6,909 nucleotides of DNA from Eubacteriales bacterium. Its GTDB lineage: Bacteria > Bacillota > Clostridia > Lachnospirales > Lachnospiraceae. A program made the translations under genes and the position numbers. The stretch spans positions 1,468 through 8,376 of the forward strand of contig JAUNPT010000101.1 in NCBI GenBank assembly GCA_030536565.1, in the 5' to 3' direction. Below the pieces are notes generated by a model that was given only the letters and a program-made list of their open reading frames with translations, was not told the origin of the DNA and searched no databases. Shown piece after piece: positions 6,614 through 6,909 of the stretch; position 1 is the first letter of the stretch, and each line of letters opens with the position of its first letter.

Positions 6614-6643
6614 CAAAAAGGTGTTTGGAGAAAAACCTTTTTG
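6614..6643 (+). repeat. A/T-flanked hairpin at the right end of the repeat block, weak terminator-like
   Basis: CAAAAAGGT (6614-6622) pairs with ACCTTTTTG (6635-6643). After one G-A mismatch, TTT and AAA extend the stem up to a GGAG loop (6627-6630). The T-run lies in the stem rather than after it, so termination in the plus direction is only possible, not likely. Confidence 0.5.
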
Positions 6644-6781
6644 CTTCTGTGCAATTTTAATAACTAATTCTTAAATCTGATTTAGTATATCATATTCACC
6701 TGAATTATCAAGTGGAATTTTTCCTTTTTTATATTTTTTTAATGTTTTTTTGTCGTGTCAGTTTGTTATTTAAAAAAATTG
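6644..6781. other. AT-rich non-coding stretch with only weak structure
   Basis: No gene is seen here. Two minor hairpins can be drawn: TAAAT-CTG-ATTTA (6672-6684), and CACcTGA-ATTA-TCAaGTG (6697-6714), which is followed by interrupted T-runs (6717-6750) and could be a poor terminator for plus-strand transcripts. The T-rich tract directly upstream of the next promoter may also act as an UP-like element. All of this is weak. Confidence 0.3.
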
Positions 6782-6810
6782 TTGACACATACCAAAAATA
6801 AGTATATAAA
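6782..6810 (+). promoter_or_regulatory. Near-consensus sigma-A promoter of the rightmost gene
   Basis: TTGACA (6782-6787) is a perfect -35, and TATAAA (6805-6810), one base from consensus, follows after exactly 17 bp. The upstream A/T runs would strengthen it. Transcription would start near 6817, giving a leader of about 57 nt. The half-site TGACAC (6783-6788) in the -35 forms an inverted pair with GTGTCA at 6755-6760, a possible operator. Confidence 0.75.
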
Positions 6811-6823
6811 ATTATATATTACA

Positions 6824-6843
6824 AAAAAATAATATTATTTTTT
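6824..6843. repeat. 20-bp perfect AT palindrome in the leader of the rightmost gene
   Basis: Six A, then TAATATTA, then six T form an exact inverted repeat. In RNA it gives an 8-bp A-U stem with an AUAU loop, starting a few bases after the predicted transcription start and ending 15 nt before the Shine-Dalgarno. It could be a 5' stabilising hairpin or an operator. In such AT-rich DNA chance is also plausible. Confidence 0.5.
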
Positions 6844-6873
6844 GCGTAAGCATATGATAAGGAGGTGTCACAT

Positions 6874-6909
6874 ATGACAAACTCAACTGAAAAAAATCAA
6901 CTTACATAT
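6874..6909 (+). CDS. Start of an unidentified gene (only the first 12 codons in window)
   Basis: An ATG at 6874 opens a frame MTNSTEKNQLTY that continues to the window edge. A perfect AAGGAGG (6859-6865) stands 8 nt upstream and a near-consensus promoter about 64 bp upstream, so this is very likely a real, well-expressed gene start. The 12 residues are too few to assign any family. The N-terminus is polar, so it is not an obvious signal peptide. It is divergent from the DUF4317 operon. Confidence 0.75.
   Translation, partial: MTNSTEKNQLTY

Larger units (their letters stand above)
6403..6643. repeat. Compact block of direct repeats and stem-loops: putative interspersed repeat, miniature mobile element or structured RNA
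   Basis: This gene-free block, just upstream of the operon promoter, carries two direct repeats, at least five stem-loops and GC-rich patches that stand out from the AT-rich surroundings. Short open frames on both strands (6470-6667 plus, 6413-6616 minus) begin alike with or contain MNKKLFRI and FFIHE only because the central palindrome reads the same on both strands. Neither has a ribosome binding site, so I do not call them genes. Local complementarity of GTTGTTGT (6530-6537) with ACAACAAC (6416-6423) could join the left part to the region right of the palindrome. No transposase and no clear target-site duplication are visible. The boundaries are approximate and the nature is inferred. Confidence 0.55.

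Noticed and set aside
6413..6616. Minus-strand frame of 67 codons in the same block
   Set aside because: It mirrors the plus-strand frame through the inverted repeat (FFIHE/MNKKL) and has no ribosome binding site.
6403..6643. CRISPR array or insertion sequence
   Set aside because: Only two direct repeat copies with a single 35-bp gap, and no transposase, terminal inverted repeats or target duplication can be seen.
6470..6667. Plus-strand frame of 65 codons beginning MNKKLFRI inside the repeat block
   Set aside because: It has no ribosome binding site, its start lies in the left hairpin arm, and its sequence is dictated by the palindrome and GC-rich hairpin. It is better treated as non-coding repeat.
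6854..6877. Mini frame MIRRCHI whose stop overlaps the start codon of the rightmost gene (ATGA)
   Set aside because: It has no Shine-Dalgarno of its own, and the frame simply reads through the ribosome site of the main gene. It is likely chance.

Overview
The window looks like chromosomal DNA of a low-GC Firmicute, most likely a Lachnospiraceae-type gut clostridium. This rests on the AT-rich composition, strong AGGAGG-type ribosome binding sites, a DUF4317 protein (a family I know from clostridia and relatives), and an agr-type peptide signalling locus with a GHKL kinase. The species cannot be fixed from sequence alone.

Left part (1-2356): an agr-like quorum-sensing locus split around a divergent promoter region. 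On the minus strand, running off the left edge, is a very small gene for a cyclic-lactone autoinducer precursor (AgrD-like; residues ANSASCGMIYQPKAPEAL). On the plus strand are a LytTR-type response regulator (AgrA-like) and, 2 bp behind it, a polytopic GHKL sensor kinase (AgrC-like). The processing protease AgrB is not visible and may lie beyond the left edge. The 190-bp divergent region holds a promoter for each direction, a 14-bp perfect palindrome and a repeated TTTCAACA / ATTTCTAT motif pair that may be the regulator's binding site.

Middle part (2331-6313): a minus-strand operon reading DUF4317 protein, then uppP (undecaprenyl-diphosphatase), then an ABC-F ATPase, with gaps of 39 and 17 bp and one recognisable sigma-A-type promoter in front of the first gene. 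UppP recycles the lipid carrier for cell-wall synthesis and can give bacitracin tolerance. ABC-F proteins act on the ribosome and some protect it from antibiotics. The role of the DUF4317 protein is unknown. The end of the ABC-F gene overlaps the end of the kinase gene tail to tail by 26 bp, and a strong stem-loop lies just past the kinase stop, inside the ABC-F coding sequence.

Right part (6314-6909): about 560 bp without a convincing gene. It contains a compact block (about 6403-6643) of direct repeats and stem-loops, including a hairpin with 26-bp arms, with locally GC-rich patches. This looks like an interspersed repeat, a miniature mobile element or a structured RNA. After an AT-rich stretch come a near-consensus promoter, a 20-bp AT palindrome, a perfect Shine-Dalgarno and the first 12 codons of a plus-strand gene that leaves the window.
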